The notes: generated from the sequence alone by a model not told the origin. 64,000 nt of DNA from Antilocapra americana (GCA_007570785.1 ML661900.1:4360864-4424863); one strand, 5' to 3'. Counted from the first letter of the stretch, positions 33,021 through 43,242 are shown. Made by a program: numbers and translations.

Positions 33021-34312
33021 AGATTATAGTACATCCCAAAGCAGGGTAACCATGTGTTCATTTGTTTGGGGACCAGGAAATGAAGTCTTCCAACACTTAG
33101 CCTGGAGCCTCACCTCTGTCCTGTCGGCCGTGTAATCTTGAGCATGTGCCTTGACTCAGCTTTCTAAGTGTCCTGGCCTCTCACAGAACTGTAGCTTCTG
33201 AAGAGATGGCTTCTAGGAGGGCCTGGCAGCTGGCACACCCATAGACCCCAGGCAGCCCCCCACATCCTGGCTATGTGACATCAATGCTAGACAGAGCATC
33301 TGTCTTCCTTGGAGCTCACTTTCTCCACTTCTAAGATGGAAGATGATGAAGACTGAGGTCCGTGAGCAGCTGCCATTGAGCCTGGGATTTGGTGAGCTTC
33401 CTGCAAAGCTTCACTCTATTCAGTTGTTGTTAGGTCAATGGGATGGAATGGCCTTCACCATGGAGCACTGGGCCATCAGACACCCCTCCCTAGCCAAGGG
33501 GGTACCACCAGAGTAGAGGACAACAGAGCCAGCAGGGACTTTGGAGGTCAGTGGGGTGGCTGCTGACCCCGCAGAGGAACAGGAGCTTGTCCAAGGCTGT
33601 GAAGACTCAGACTTGGCCCTTCCCTGAGCACCTGTAGGTTTCATCTTGTGGGTCTTTGGGTGTCAGGCAGCCCTGGCCATCCTGTCCAAGGCTTGCCAAG
33701 GGTTGGGATACACCCGCTGTCGGGTGTGTGTGCCTCCTCTTCCTATATCTTCTCCCCATCAGCTGAGGGTATGTGGGGTGGGGTAGGAGGCAGACCCTGG
33801 GTAGAGAACTAAGCTCCTGGTTCTAAACACTCTTGGGCTCTAGAATCCCTCTGATGAAAGCTATGAGCTTCTCCTGAAATAGAAGCACATTTCCACATTC
33901 AGAAGATAGAACCACTGTCCCCATAAATGAGAATTTAGTCATCGTCCGGTGGGGTGGCCCCCATGGTGGGGTTGGCTGTGGTCCCTGTTACTGGATTCCA
34001 TGTGTCCATGCCGTCCAGCTGCATTATCAGATCTGTAGCACCAGCATCTCACACAAAACGAGGAGGGTCACTGCCTTGATATCGGCCAGGAGTCCATCTT
34101 CAGTAGCGGAGCCCTGAAGGGCAGCACACAGCATCCTGGACATGCACGATCAGGTTAGGGTGGGGGAGATGGGGCAGGTGGTGAGAGCTGACCCCAGCCC
34201 TGCCTCTCTCAGGACCCCCTCGGGGCTCAGGCATGTGGGGCTGCTGAGACAAGACAAGCTGGGGGAAGCAGAAAGAGCGCAGTTTAAGAGAGGATTCTCT
34301 AGGTCTGGTCCT
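33021..34312. other. unique sequence, nothing recognised
   Basis: No gene is supported. About 33,115-33,360 has MIR-like hints. 34,065-34,150 has an exon-like feel ending cag|gttagg, but no frame or motif confirms an exon. Confidence 0.38.
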
Positions 34313-34314
34313 TG

Positions 34315-34460
34315 AAAGGAAGGCAGGAGAAGGATCACTGACCCATTTCACAGATAAAGAAATTGAGGCTCAAAGTAGACACCGAGCATGCAGATCAAGA
34401 AAATGAAAAACCAGGATTTCAATCTGCTCTGAATGCCTCTAGAGTCCATGTCTTAGCCCA
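34315..34460 (+). repeat. MIR-like fragment
   Basis: 'cccatttcacagataaagaa' and 'ttgaggctcaaagtagacac' match the MIR core. Confidence 0.55.
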
Positions 34461-34588
34461 ATGGAAGGAACAGTCTCAACAATTTAACTTGACATGGAGC
34501 AGCTCCTATGTATAGAATCCTGTGTCAGACAACTTGGGAGGACATGAATCCAAGGTGAGCATAGAACCCAATAGAAACTTCCAGGGAA

Positions 34589-34590
34589 AC

Positions 34591-34622
<32 letters not shown>
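34589..34622. repeat. (AAT)n microsatellite
   Basis: An uninterrupted run of about eleven AAT units. It gives the poly-Asn and poly-Leu frames on the two strands. Likely length-polymorphic. Confidence 0.98.
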
Positions 34623-34623
<1 letters not shown>

Positions 34624-34629
34624 CAAGGA

Positions 34630-34870
34630 ATAATAATAGCTAACATTTTGGGAGCTATTATGCTAGGGGCCAGCATTAAGCTAAACAATTTTTATGAATT
34701 ATGTCATTTAAGCTCTTGGATACTTTGAGGTATAAGTAGCACTGTGTCTGTTATTCTTGTTTGCTTTTGGGATCCAGAAGTGTGTAGTCATTTTTTAGAC
34801 ACAGAGCTTCAGGGAGGTTAGGCAGCTTGCCTTTGACAAAGGTGATATCTTGCTGAGGCTCTGTTTCTCA
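34630..34870 (+). repeat. MIR SINE
   Basis: 'aatagctaacattttgggag', 'gaattatgtcatttaagctc', 'acacagagcttcagggaggt', 'aggcagcttgcctttgacaa' in MIR order. The (AAT)n lies at its 5' side. Confidence 0.66.
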
Positions 34871-35650
34871 CAACCTGGATGTTGTCTGGAGCTGCATAGA
34901 CCCGGGCAGGTGTCACCTAGACACCTGGCTCAAGTTGGCTGGAGCAGGATGAAGTAGAAAGGTTGTGGGTAGGCATCACTCCTGGATTGTTCTAGAGGAA
35001 TTGTATTCCATGTCCCCTCTCTGAGCCTCATTTTTCCCTTCTTTGGATCCTCTGACCTCTGATGTCCTTGAGTCTGTGACCTGAGCCCTTCTCCTGTTCC
35101 AGATGCTTTGAGGCTCAGTGAAGGGTTAGGGTCTCTGTGAGAGCAAAGAGTGACTTGACAGAGAAGAGACTGGATGCCAGGGTTGAGGTGATGGGGGTCT
35201 GGGGAGAGAACATGGGCAAGAACACAGGAGGAAATCCCCTGGGAGGAACACACCTTCCTGTGTTTGGAGACTTTGGAGGGAGAAGGGCCAGGTCTTCTCC
35301 CAGCCCTACTCTCAACAAGCCCCAGGCCACCTTACCACCCCTGTGTCCCCCTGTGTCCCCTAAAAGGCTAGTTTAACGTCAAATCAACCAAGACAGCAAA
35401 GAAAACAATGATAGGTGAAGAGGGGCCAGCATTCAGACACGTTGCTCTTCTTTCTGGACTTGAGTCTCTCCTTGGCGAAAAGAGGGAGTGTTCCTTCAGT
35501 CATTTGGGGGGTATTCATGCCCGGCTGGCTCTGAATCTGGAGAGGTGAAGGTAGTCCCTGCGTTCCCTTCTCCAGGTCTGTGATTGGTGGTGTGCCCTCC
35601 CTTCCCCTCCCCTTCCCCGCCTCCCCTCCCTTCCCACTCTTTTCACAGCC
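34871..35650. other. unique sequence, nothing recognised
   Basis: No gene. A C/T-rich tract (ccttcccctccccttccccg region) is at 35,597-35,635. Confidence 0.38.
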
Positions 35651-36115
35651 CCCAGCGTGCTGTGCAGTTATTAGTTTAGGTTCATTTAGAATCGGCTTAG
35701 CAACCCCACACCCCTGGAACCTGGAAGCTTAAAGCACAAGATGTCTGGCAAATGGAAATTCAATTGCTTTAATATAGAGACTATTTTGCTGCAGTCAAAC
35801 TGGAGCCTCTTATTAAGAATCTGATGGAATTTCTAAACAGAGAGAGAGGCCCCAAGGAGGGGGCATCGCCCATCACACACCAACATTGCTCTTGACATAT
35901 TTATGGCTCCAATAAAATCTCCCATCTGGTATATTTTAAAATAAAATTGAAAATTTATCACTATCCCTGAGTCGGTTTGTCGTTCTCCCCAGGAGGAGAT
36001 AGCCAGCCTGAGATTACCACAGCAGCGGTAGCAGCAGGCGGCAGGCGGGCAGAGAGGTTAAGGGGCTCTGATTTAAATTTCAATACTTTCCCCATTACAG
36101 CTGTCTGGGCTGGGA
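35651..36115. promoter_or_regulatory. candidate conserved non-coding element
   Basis: About 460 bases with no repeat signature, AT-rich in a GC-rich setting, lacking long frames. Words include 'gcagttattagtttaggttc', 'gaaattcaattgctttaata', 'cttgacatatttatggctcc', 'ccaataaaatctcccatctgg' and 'cagctgtctgg'. Such smooth, non-simple AT-rich text between GC-rich blocks is typical of developmental enhancers. Function is inferred, with no comparison made. Confidence 0.42.
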
Positions 36116-36369
36116 AAATTACTAGAGGGAAGCAGGCCTTGTTCTTCTCCTGTTCCTCTGGACAACTGCTCAGCTCTCCCCCTGGGGCCCTCAGGCTTGG
36201 TTTGTGCTATCTCCTGGTTTGCAAGATCTGGATAAACCTGGGAGACATGGGAGAACACCTGGTTTTCTGGGATGATGGTTCTCCGGGCCTGGGAATAAGC
36301 ATTGTCCTTATTTAATCCTGTGGAGCCCAGGGGACATCTTTGGAAACTGCCAGATGGTTGAAAAGGGCC

Positions 36370-36565
36370 TCTGTTTATTAGAGTTCAGAGATCAAGATCA
36401 GGGCTTAGACTCAAGTGGGGATCAAGGTTCAGTTTATAACCAGCATTCAAGTACATCTAAAACTAAGATCAGAACTTAAACTTATGTCAGGATCAAGGCT
36501 TGGTTGATAAGTGAGTTCAGGGCTCAGGCAGGGATCAAGGTTCAGTCTATTAACAAAGACACGGC
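36370..36565. repeat. degenerate local tandem repeat
   Basis: The phrase 'gggatcaaggttcagt(t/c)tat' recurs at 36,418 and 36,532, with variants 'caggatcaaggcttggttgat' (36,489) and 'gagatcaagatcagggctta' (36,388). Spacing is irregular at about 45-70 bases. Confidence 0.45.
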
Positions 36566-36680
36566 TCAGATTTCCTCTTTATAGAAGTCAGTTCATATCT
36601 CTGAGCTTTAATTTCTTTTTCAGTCAAATGGAGAGATAAGAATTGTCCTGCCTGCTTCCAGAGGCTACCTAGAGGAACAA
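36566..36680 (-). repeat. MIR SINE fragment (antisense)
   Basis: 'tctctgagctttaatttctttttcagtc' and 'tgcctgcttccagaggctacc' are in inverted MIR order. Confidence 0.45.
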
Positions 36681-36734
36681 ATAAAACAAGAATTTCTTTC
36701 ATTTCTGTAACATTTCATAGTCTATAAAAATGCC

Positions 36735-36905
36735 GGTACATACTTCATATCTTTGGTCCTTCTAATAATCCCTACTTTAAAGACAAGGATATAGGCTGAG
36801 AGAAGTTAAGAAGCTTATCCAAGGTCACACAGCCCGTAAACAGAGGCAGGAAAGAGGGATTGGACCCAGCTCTTCCAGACTTCAACTGGTTCCTAGCACA
36901 CAGAA
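36735..36905 (+). repeat. MIR SINE
   Basis: 'taataatccctactttaaag', 'ctgagagaagttaagaagct', 'ccaaggtcacacagcccgta' and 'gggattggacccagctcttc' form a good MIR core. Confidence 0.74.
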
Positions 36906-36984
36906 ACACAAAGAAGTGGTGACAAGACTGCGTTTGTCTACCCAGTACTCATTTCCCCTTTTTGCTCTAGTCACAGCATGCTTA

Positions 36985-37324
36985 TGTTGTGCCCAGATCC
37001 CAATCTCCACAAACCACCAGGAGGCCATTCACCGATGCAAGCGCAAGAGGGAGTTTATTACAGACCCGGGTCCGGACCGCACATACACACACCGACGCAG
37101 CGGAGTGAGGGCGGCGGCCCCGAGCCGCATGGTACAAGATTTTTAAGGGAAAGAGACAAAGGGTAGGAGGGCTCGGATGGGGTAGGTGAGGGGATTTTCG
37201 CGCGCTAACCCCTGATTGGCAGTCGTGTCTAGGGTGGTGACCTGGGGGTGGGGGAACTTGAGTGATGTCTTCTATCACAAGATGGCAGCTCCTCTTTTTA
37301 AGAGGGAATCACTTAGGCTCTACA
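36985..37324 (-). repeat. 3' LTR of the provirus
   Basis: A 340-bp LTR beginning TGTAGAGCC and ending GGGCACAACA on the minus strand. It has a TTAAAAATC TATA-like box (complement of 37,135-37,143) and an AATAAA signal (complement of 37,054-37,059). Several CpGs survive (ttttcgcgcgctaacc), in keeping with youth. Relative to the 5' copy it differs at a CA-run indel (about 37,091), gagccgcat/gagacgcat, cctgattgg/cctgcttgg and gggaatcac/gggagtcac. Confidence 0.95.
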
Positions 37325-37338
37325 TTCCCCCCTTCTCT
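37325..37338 (-). other. polypurine tract (plus-strand priming site)
   Basis: On the minus strand AGAGAAGGGGGGAA lies directly before the U3 start TGTAGAG. Position and sequence are those of a gammaretroviral polypurine tract. Confidence 0.9.
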
Positions 37339-38949
37339 AGTCCCAGAGGAGGCCAAATCATGGGCCTTCAATGAACTCTATGTCATCGCTCAGCCAAGGT
37401 GGATGTTACCGACGTGCAGTGTCTCTTTTAAACTTTTTCCAAATTTTTCCTGTCGGTGGTGGATCATCAGTTCTGTATTTCTTATCAGGATCTCCTGTCA
37501 TAAAACAACTCATGCAAATGGTTACCATGATGCCTGTCCAGGGTGGGTGGTTTTAATCAGTGTTGTGTTGTTTTTTTTAACAATTTTCCCCTGCGAGACT
37601 TCATACTCAAGATATTTTTTGGGAATTGGGGCTGAGGTCTCTCTCTTTTTTTTTTTTTAAACTTTTTCTTGCAGTGCATGGACATAGGCTTGCCTAGCAG
37701 AGCAGAAGTCTCTCTTTTCTTGGTCTAAGTCAACGTATATATACATTTTTTTCCCTGAAACCAGCATTTACCCTTTGAACTCAGGGAAGGTCACGGAGGC
37801 TGAATGAAGCCTATATCTTACAGATAAGAAATGGAGAATACTGAACAGATCTGTACTCCAGAGCCCCAAAATCCTGTTCAGTTTTAATTCAGGGAACAGA
37901 GCAACTATGACTGTGATAACTTTTTGTCAAACTGGGGCATAGGACTGCCTCAGCTTGGGGAACAGACACTGAATTGGAAGTATTTCAGAGCTCCAAGTCC
38001 TAGATCTGAGCCTTGTATGATTAAAATCTTGATTTCTTGGTCTGTCATTTTGTTGTAACAGACCCACTTAGAAGTAACTGGAGGAGGAATATCTGGAATT
38101 TTAATAGACAAAATAAATCTCATTTTTCTTAGATGAATAGGCCTGAAACCCAGTCTAGACCTGGCAATTCGGGGAGACTTGTGGCCTGGTAGCCAGTTGC
38201 CTAGTTTTGTAAAAAGTAAGGTCACTAGCTTCCAGCAGACATTGTTTTCAGAATGGTAGCATCTAAGCCTGACACAACTCAGAAAACTCAAGTGTTTAGT
38301 AATACAACGTCTAATCTGAAATTATACCCGTAGTATCACCTAGTTATTTCTCAGGATGTCTGAGCCATAGCTACTCTATTTTGACTTTTAATCATAAAAT
38401 TTTTTAATAGTCAAAGCAGATGTCACCATTAATGATGTCAGTGTTTTTCTAGATATGAGAAGATGCAAGAATTGGAACTCGCAAAATCTTTTCCTGAAAA
38501 GATCTAACTATCTGAAGGCCTGTTCTGCCAGTTTTTCCCAGAGCACAGAGTGCCTCATTCCTGATTTTCACCCTGAACTCTTCTCAGGGGCATTGAAAGT
38601 CAGCAGTTGCAGTGGCCATGATTTAATCGTTGTAGACGTAGATGACAAGTGTCAGTCTTTCGTTGGCAGAGCTCCTTTTTGCTCAAAAACTTCACCATGA
38701 TTTTGAGGGGGGCATTTTATGACCATTTTATCTCATGGTGCTGAGAATGTCCATTCTCAGGTTTGGCAAAGATTCCGTTGACAGGCCACTCAATGTGCTG
38801 TCACTGGACTAGGCCATAAAACAATATCCAAAATTCTCTGGACCACCTGTCTTACTAGCCTCTTGGTCCAGGAAAATATTTCCTCTTGTTGCTTTTTCTC
38901 ATATCTAGAGTTACACTGTTACCATCATTGATCTCATATGGGACTATGT
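37339..38949 (-). other. provirus 3' region of unknown origin
   Basis: About 1.6 kb between the env membrane anchor and the polypurine tract. In ordinary gammaretroviruses this interval is very short. I see no long frame. A 113-aa minus frame (37,950-38,291) and a 29-codon minus frame (37,657-37,746, including DLDQEKRDFCSARQAYVHAL) match nothing I know. It may be rearranged viral sequence, captured host sequence or an accessory non-coding module. Confidence 0.5.
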
Positions 38950-39700
38950 ATTACTTTATTAGAAGCTTCAGACACACACTTGGCAGTGCAAGAAAGGGCA
39001 ATCTTGCAAAACAGGTGAAATACAAACAACATAGCCAGCAGTACCAGCAAAATCACAAGTAAGACTTAGGTCACGAGCTTCTGTTAAATGCAGCCCAGTA
39101 TACATCAGATCATCTGACTTACTCTGTAGAATCTTTATCTTCCAGGGAAATTGTCTATAAGGCACTGTCTATAAGGCACATAGTCCAGTTTTTTTAATAT
39201 TACTAGACTGATTATCTCTAGTATGATTTAATTATTTTTTTAACACAGAGTAGACTTTAAACTTAAATTACCATAACCTGGTGTTATCTATATAAATCCA
39301 TCCCATAATTGTGGGAGATTTTTTTCCTTTGCTGAAACTTTTCTTGTTGTTCCGACCAAGCTTGAGCAATAGGAAAAAGCTCAAATTTATGGCCAGAGTC
39401 AGAGCAGGCATTATTAATTGGCCTGGAGAGGGGATCTCATATTCAGTGGCCTGAATATGACTATAATATTTTTTAAGTAAATTTTCTCGGGGCCAACCAG
39501 TCAGACTCTTGTAGCAGAGAAACTTACCAAGGTAACCCAGAACTAGACACAGGCAATTGGCCACAAACCCAACAATTGGATTGATTTCTAAAACTAGCCT
39601 AGAATCAGATCTATGACAGAAAAGCATTTGATTTATATGCAAAGGTCCAAGAAGCCAAGAAAACATTATAAATGATCATACGAATCAGGTCCAGCATCCT
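38950..39700 (-). pseudogene. env remnant of the provirus
   Basis: Envelope glycoprotein fossil. One minus frame carries a surface-subunit disulphide motif, NCWVCG (39,557-39,580), followed by LPVSSSGLPW, as in class I env proteins. Further down, 39,003-39,059 encodes a hydrophobic run (LVILLVLLAMLFVFHLFCK) that fits the transmembrane anchor and start of the cytoplasmic tail. At least three in-frame stops lie just before the CWVC motif and another just after it. Motif-to-anchor distance is about 0.5 kb, shorter than normal, so an internal deletion is likely. I did not find the furin site or the usual immunosuppressive segment. The 132-aa open frame at 39,268-39,666 is a different frame and not env. 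Confidence 0.66.
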
Positions 39701-42062
39701 AGGCAAGCTGTCCACCTCTGATGTCGTCTTCCCATCCTGGTATAGTGTAGTTTCTTCTGATAAAGTCTTTTTATCCAGGTTGGAGACAGACAGTCCCTTA
39801 AATTATGTCTTTTTCCAGTCCTGTTTGCAGATCATGAGGCATCTGATCTTCATTCAAAGATAGATTACTGAGATAAGCTTCAGAAACAAACTTAGGGTGT
39901 TCTTTAAGAATTCAATTAAAGTTTACATTAATATCACATAACAGCAAAGAACTATCTAAGAACTGAGTCTTACTTACTACCTCCATTGGTAGACCTCTAT
40001 TAACAAACTGGGATTTAACATTTATTGAAACATCATCATTTTTTTAATTACCCTCACTTTTATCAAATTTAACTAAATTAAGGCTAGTTTGTTTGCAAAA
40101 CAGGTCTGTTCGCACTAATTTTGGTCTGATGATTTATATACCCATAATTGATCCTATACTTTTTTATTTTGTTGAAACATTTATAGAATCTCAGACTGAA
40201 CTTTTAAATTCAAACAAGGCTGGGAAACTCACACCAAAGGCTTATCACAGATTTTGCCTAACAAATCTAGGTGAATTTTTCCCTTAAAGGTCTCAAAATT
40301 CCTTGGGATTTTTGTGCCTGTTAGTGAGATAACCTTCTTAGCTCATTTGATAAGCTTACTGGAAACCTAAGAATTTCAAATTTCTGAAGAAGTTAGATAG
40401 AAAATATTAATTGTATTGTTTATAATGTATAATTTTACCAAATTATTTTCATAATTAGTTTGAGGAAGGTTTTCCCTACTCCTGGAAAACACAAGATTTT
40501 AACCTGTAATTTTTCAGATAAAAACCATAAAAGTTATAAGCATATTTGCGGTTCATTCAGTCCTTTTGCGAATTTTTGTGAAGTCATCAGGCTTTCCATT
40601 AGAATACCAGGACATATCAGAATGTTAAGAACTCCATATAATTTCTAGATTATCTGTATTAGTAATTTTATCATACATTATAACATGAGTGGATTTATTA
40701 CTCATTTGATAATATTTTTTTACGTAATTTAACCCACTAAATAAATGCAACTGGTTTAATATCTCTCTTTGGGATGTTTCAAGGGCCCTCTGAAGCACTC
40801 CAAAGTTAGTCAGAGGGCAGTGACTTAGAAAGTATTGTCAATAAATATGAAAAGGGTTTATAACAGTCAGATAAGATCATATAAGTCACTGTGAAACAAC
40901 AGTTACTCACTTAGCTGAAATTAACAAAAGATTTTAAAGGTAAACATAGAACAGATCACTTCAGAGATAAACTTAAAATCTATTATCAAAGGTAGTTTAA
41001 CATCTCAAGAAAACTCGTATTTATGCACAAAACTCTTTTCTTGGGGTCCACTTTCTACAAAACATTCGTGTCACTTTCTGTACCCATTCCTTTTCTCTCT
41101 CATCCTGAAACAGCCACCTAGAAATCAGACCTATTTCTTTTTCCCTTTATAAAATGTAATTTCACTCTTTATACCTTCTTTACTGAAAACACACATCTTA
41201 CTTTCCTTAAGCAACCAAGAACTGACCCTTATATTAGCATTCTATAGATTGGTGAACATAAATAGCAGTGATAATTTTTAAAACCCTTGTTTTCTTAGAA
41301 CATTTTAGGATGGCACCAAACATTATTCACTTATAGTCTCAAATCTCTTTAGTTTCTCTGTAAAAGGAAATTAGTGTTTAGTAGTAAATGTTTCAAAATC
41401 TTATTTTATCTGGAAATGACCTAATTATTTAATAAACTTTTAACACTTGGCACACTTAGCACAACCCTTAAAAATTCAAGTAATGTCAATCTGGAGAGAC
41501 TATTTTAGATGGATATTCTTAAAGAATAATCATATAAAAGCTTATATCTCATTTACATCTTTAGAAGTTTTTTTTTCTATTTTTTTTTAACTCGAGGTAA
41601 TTACAGATATAATATTTAACTTATATTAAACCTAGGTACAATGAAAATATTCTACTTGATGTTAATGATCAACAAACATTAATATCAGGTATTTAATACT
41701 GAATATTTCCCAGTTCACATGAACCTGAAATTTATCGTTTAATTTAGAATTATTTGATTTGTAAGCGCTTATCTTTTTTTAAGCCAATTACATAGAGCTC
41801 ATTTACAAATTAGCCTCAAAAATTATTACACAGAGACAAAGACATACCAAAACATACTTAGACAGACGCAAAGCAGGATCTAGCTTCATTTTCTAAGTTT
41901 AGAGGTCAATAAAGTCTCTTTGTTTCTTATCGGTCGGGGCACTCTGGCCAGCTGTCTGCGTCAGGAGGAGACCAGGGACAAAAGGGTCCCAGTTGCGGCC
42001 GCTCAGTCCAGTCCATTGGCAGGAAAGCCAGCCCCCGAGTACCCCGAGTGGTCAAGACAGTC
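39701..42062 (-). other. AT-rich internal region of the provirus
   Basis: About 2.3 kb, markedly AT-rich, with stops in all frames. It occupies the place of most of gag and all of pol. I found no protease, YxDD polymerase or integrase zinc-finger motif. It may be a replacement or an old, saturated pol-derived segment inherited from a non-autonomous lineage. Confidence 0.55.
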
Positions 42063-42416
42063 TCAGCGAAGAAGAGGGGGACACCTTCCAGGGCCCGAAG
42101 CTGGGTTCTTGTCTAACACTCGGAAATGGATTGTCCGAGGAGACACATGTGCTGACAAAGCAAGAGACTCTATTGGGAGGGGCACCCAGGAGAACTGCTC
42201 AGCTGTGTGGCTCACAGTACAGCCACACGGACAGACAGAGAGACAGAGCAAACAGTCCTCCGGGAGTCCGGAGGCAAAAGTGAAAGTAGGACGACGGTGT
42301 AATCTGTGACCCGGTAGCGACCCGGGAACGTCTTTATAAACAAGGGGCACTTGCTCTTTTACATCTTTGAAATGTCCAGTTACCAGGTCTAGGGGAGTAG
42401 AGGTTGACTGTCCCAT
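42063..42416 (-). pseudogene. gag matrix start remnant
   Basis: From the ATG at 42,416 the minus frame starts MGQSTSTPLDLVTGHFKDVK. This is the myristoylation-type gammaretroviral matrix N terminus (Gly at position 2, TPL at about 7-9). Only about the first 20 residues look like matrix. After them the frame loses similarity and ends after 117 codons. An in-frame upstream extension to 42,485 adds 23 hydrophobic residues, reminiscent of a glyco-gag-type leader, but this may be chance. The conserved start among broken sequence suggests retention of a packaging/leader block rather than a usable protein. Confidence 0.72.
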
Positions 42417-42875
42417 AACGTCCGTCAAAGTCAAATTGAGACACAGACACACAAACAAGGACAAACCAAGAGCACAGATCATCACCCCAGACGGGGTTTG
42501 TAGACAAGAGGTGAAAACAGAAACTGATGAGGAGCGGTATTCTGCAACCGCCTCCTCCAGAAGTAACCTGATGTGAGGGCTCTCGCCCTCACCCCGCGGG
42601 GCCCAGGACGTCTCCTGGGACCCGGTAGTCGTGACCGCTCAGCGCGTCCGCCTATAGTCACTTTTGACTACCACCAGAGTGGAGCGGTGTCTTGGGACAA
42701 ATCCCTCAACCGCCTCCTGCCGATTTAGGAGCCTCCTCCAGAAAGTAAAGAAATCAGAACCAGAGTAAACTAAGCAGCACAGTCAGACGAGCTGAACCAC
42801 ACAGGACAAACGCAGACACACACTCACCAATCGGCCGAAAGTTCCCTCCGGTTAAGGCGTCCTGGTGCCGCGGAA
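42417..42875 (-). other. proviral leader with candidate splice donor and packaging region
   Basis: GC- and CpG-rich leader between primer-binding site and gag. A consensus-like donor (G|GTGAGT, complement of 42,822-42,828) sits about 50 bases after the primer-binding site. 'ggaggcggttg' text occurs twice (complements near 42,549 and 42,712), together with 'ccgctcc', making a degenerate duplication. Packaging function is inferred from position. Confidence 0.5.
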
Positions 42876-42893
42876 ATCCCGGACGAGCCCCCA
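42876..42893 (-). other. primer-binding site, tRNA-Pro type
   Basis: The minus strand reads TGGGGGCTCGTCCGGGAT a few bases after the 5' LTR. This is the 18-base complement of the tRNA-Pro 3' end used by murine-type gammaretroviruses. All 18 positions appear intact. Confidence 0.95.
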
Positions 42894-42897
42894 AAAA

Positions 42898-43238
42898 TGT
42901 TGTGCCCAGATCCCAATCTCCACAAACCACCAGGAGGCCATTCACCGATGCAAGCGCAAGAGGGAGTTTATTACAGACCCGGGTCCGGACCGCACATACA
43001 CACACCCGACGCAGCGGAGTGAGGGCGGCGGCCCCGAGACGCATGGTACAAGATTTTTAAGGGAAAGAGACAAAGGGTAGGAGGGCTCGGATGGGGTAGG
43101 TGAGGGGATTTTCGCGCGCTAACCCCTGCTTGGCAGTCGTGTCTAGGGTGGTGACCTGGGGGTGGGGGAACTTGAGTGATGTCTTCTATCACAAGATGGC
43201 AGCTCCTCTTTTTAAGAGGGAGTCACTTAGGCTCTACA
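42898..43238 (-). repeat. 5' LTR of the provirus
   Basis: A 341-bp LTR, about 99% identical to the 3' copy. It has the AATAAA signal (complement of 42,967-42,972) and a TTAAAAATC box. It ends ..GGGCACAACA, then TTTT and the primer-binding site. The promoter architecture is intact to the eye. Confidence 0.95.
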
Positions 43239-43242
43239 CTTA

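Larger units (their letters stand above)
36981..43242 (-). mobile_element. class I (gammaretrovirus-like) endogenous provirus, coding-dead
   Basis: A structurally complete provirus of about 6.25 kb on the minus strand. It has a 5' LTR at 42,898-43,238, a tRNA-Pro-type primer-binding site, leader, gag start remnant, long AT-rich non-coding stretch, broken env remnant, a 3' stretch of unknown origin, polypurine tract and 3' LTR at 36,985-37,324. The 4-bp duplication ctta flanks it (36,981-36,984 and 43,239-43,242), as usual for class I elements. The LTRs differ by about three substitutions and one indel in 340 bases, so insertion is recent. No reverse transcriptase, protease or integrase motif was found. 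At 6.25 kb it is well short of the usual 8-9 kb. It inserted close to the edge of an older LTR-like repeat. Exact family name is not assigned. Confidence 0.93.

Noticed and set aside
34065..34150. Possible exon ending in a donor-like cag|gttagg
   Set aside because: No convincing acceptor, no conserved frame and no recognisable peptide. A donor-like word alone is common by chance.
39268..39666. 132-aa open minus frame in the provirus env area
   Set aside because: The CWVC env motif is in a different frame. This frame is open by chance and does not read as env.
36981..43242. CRISPR-like or transposon-like direct repeats
   Set aside because: The 340-bp direct repeats are retroviral LTRs with primer-binding site, polypurine tract and 4-bp duplication. 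No CRISPR array exists in the window.
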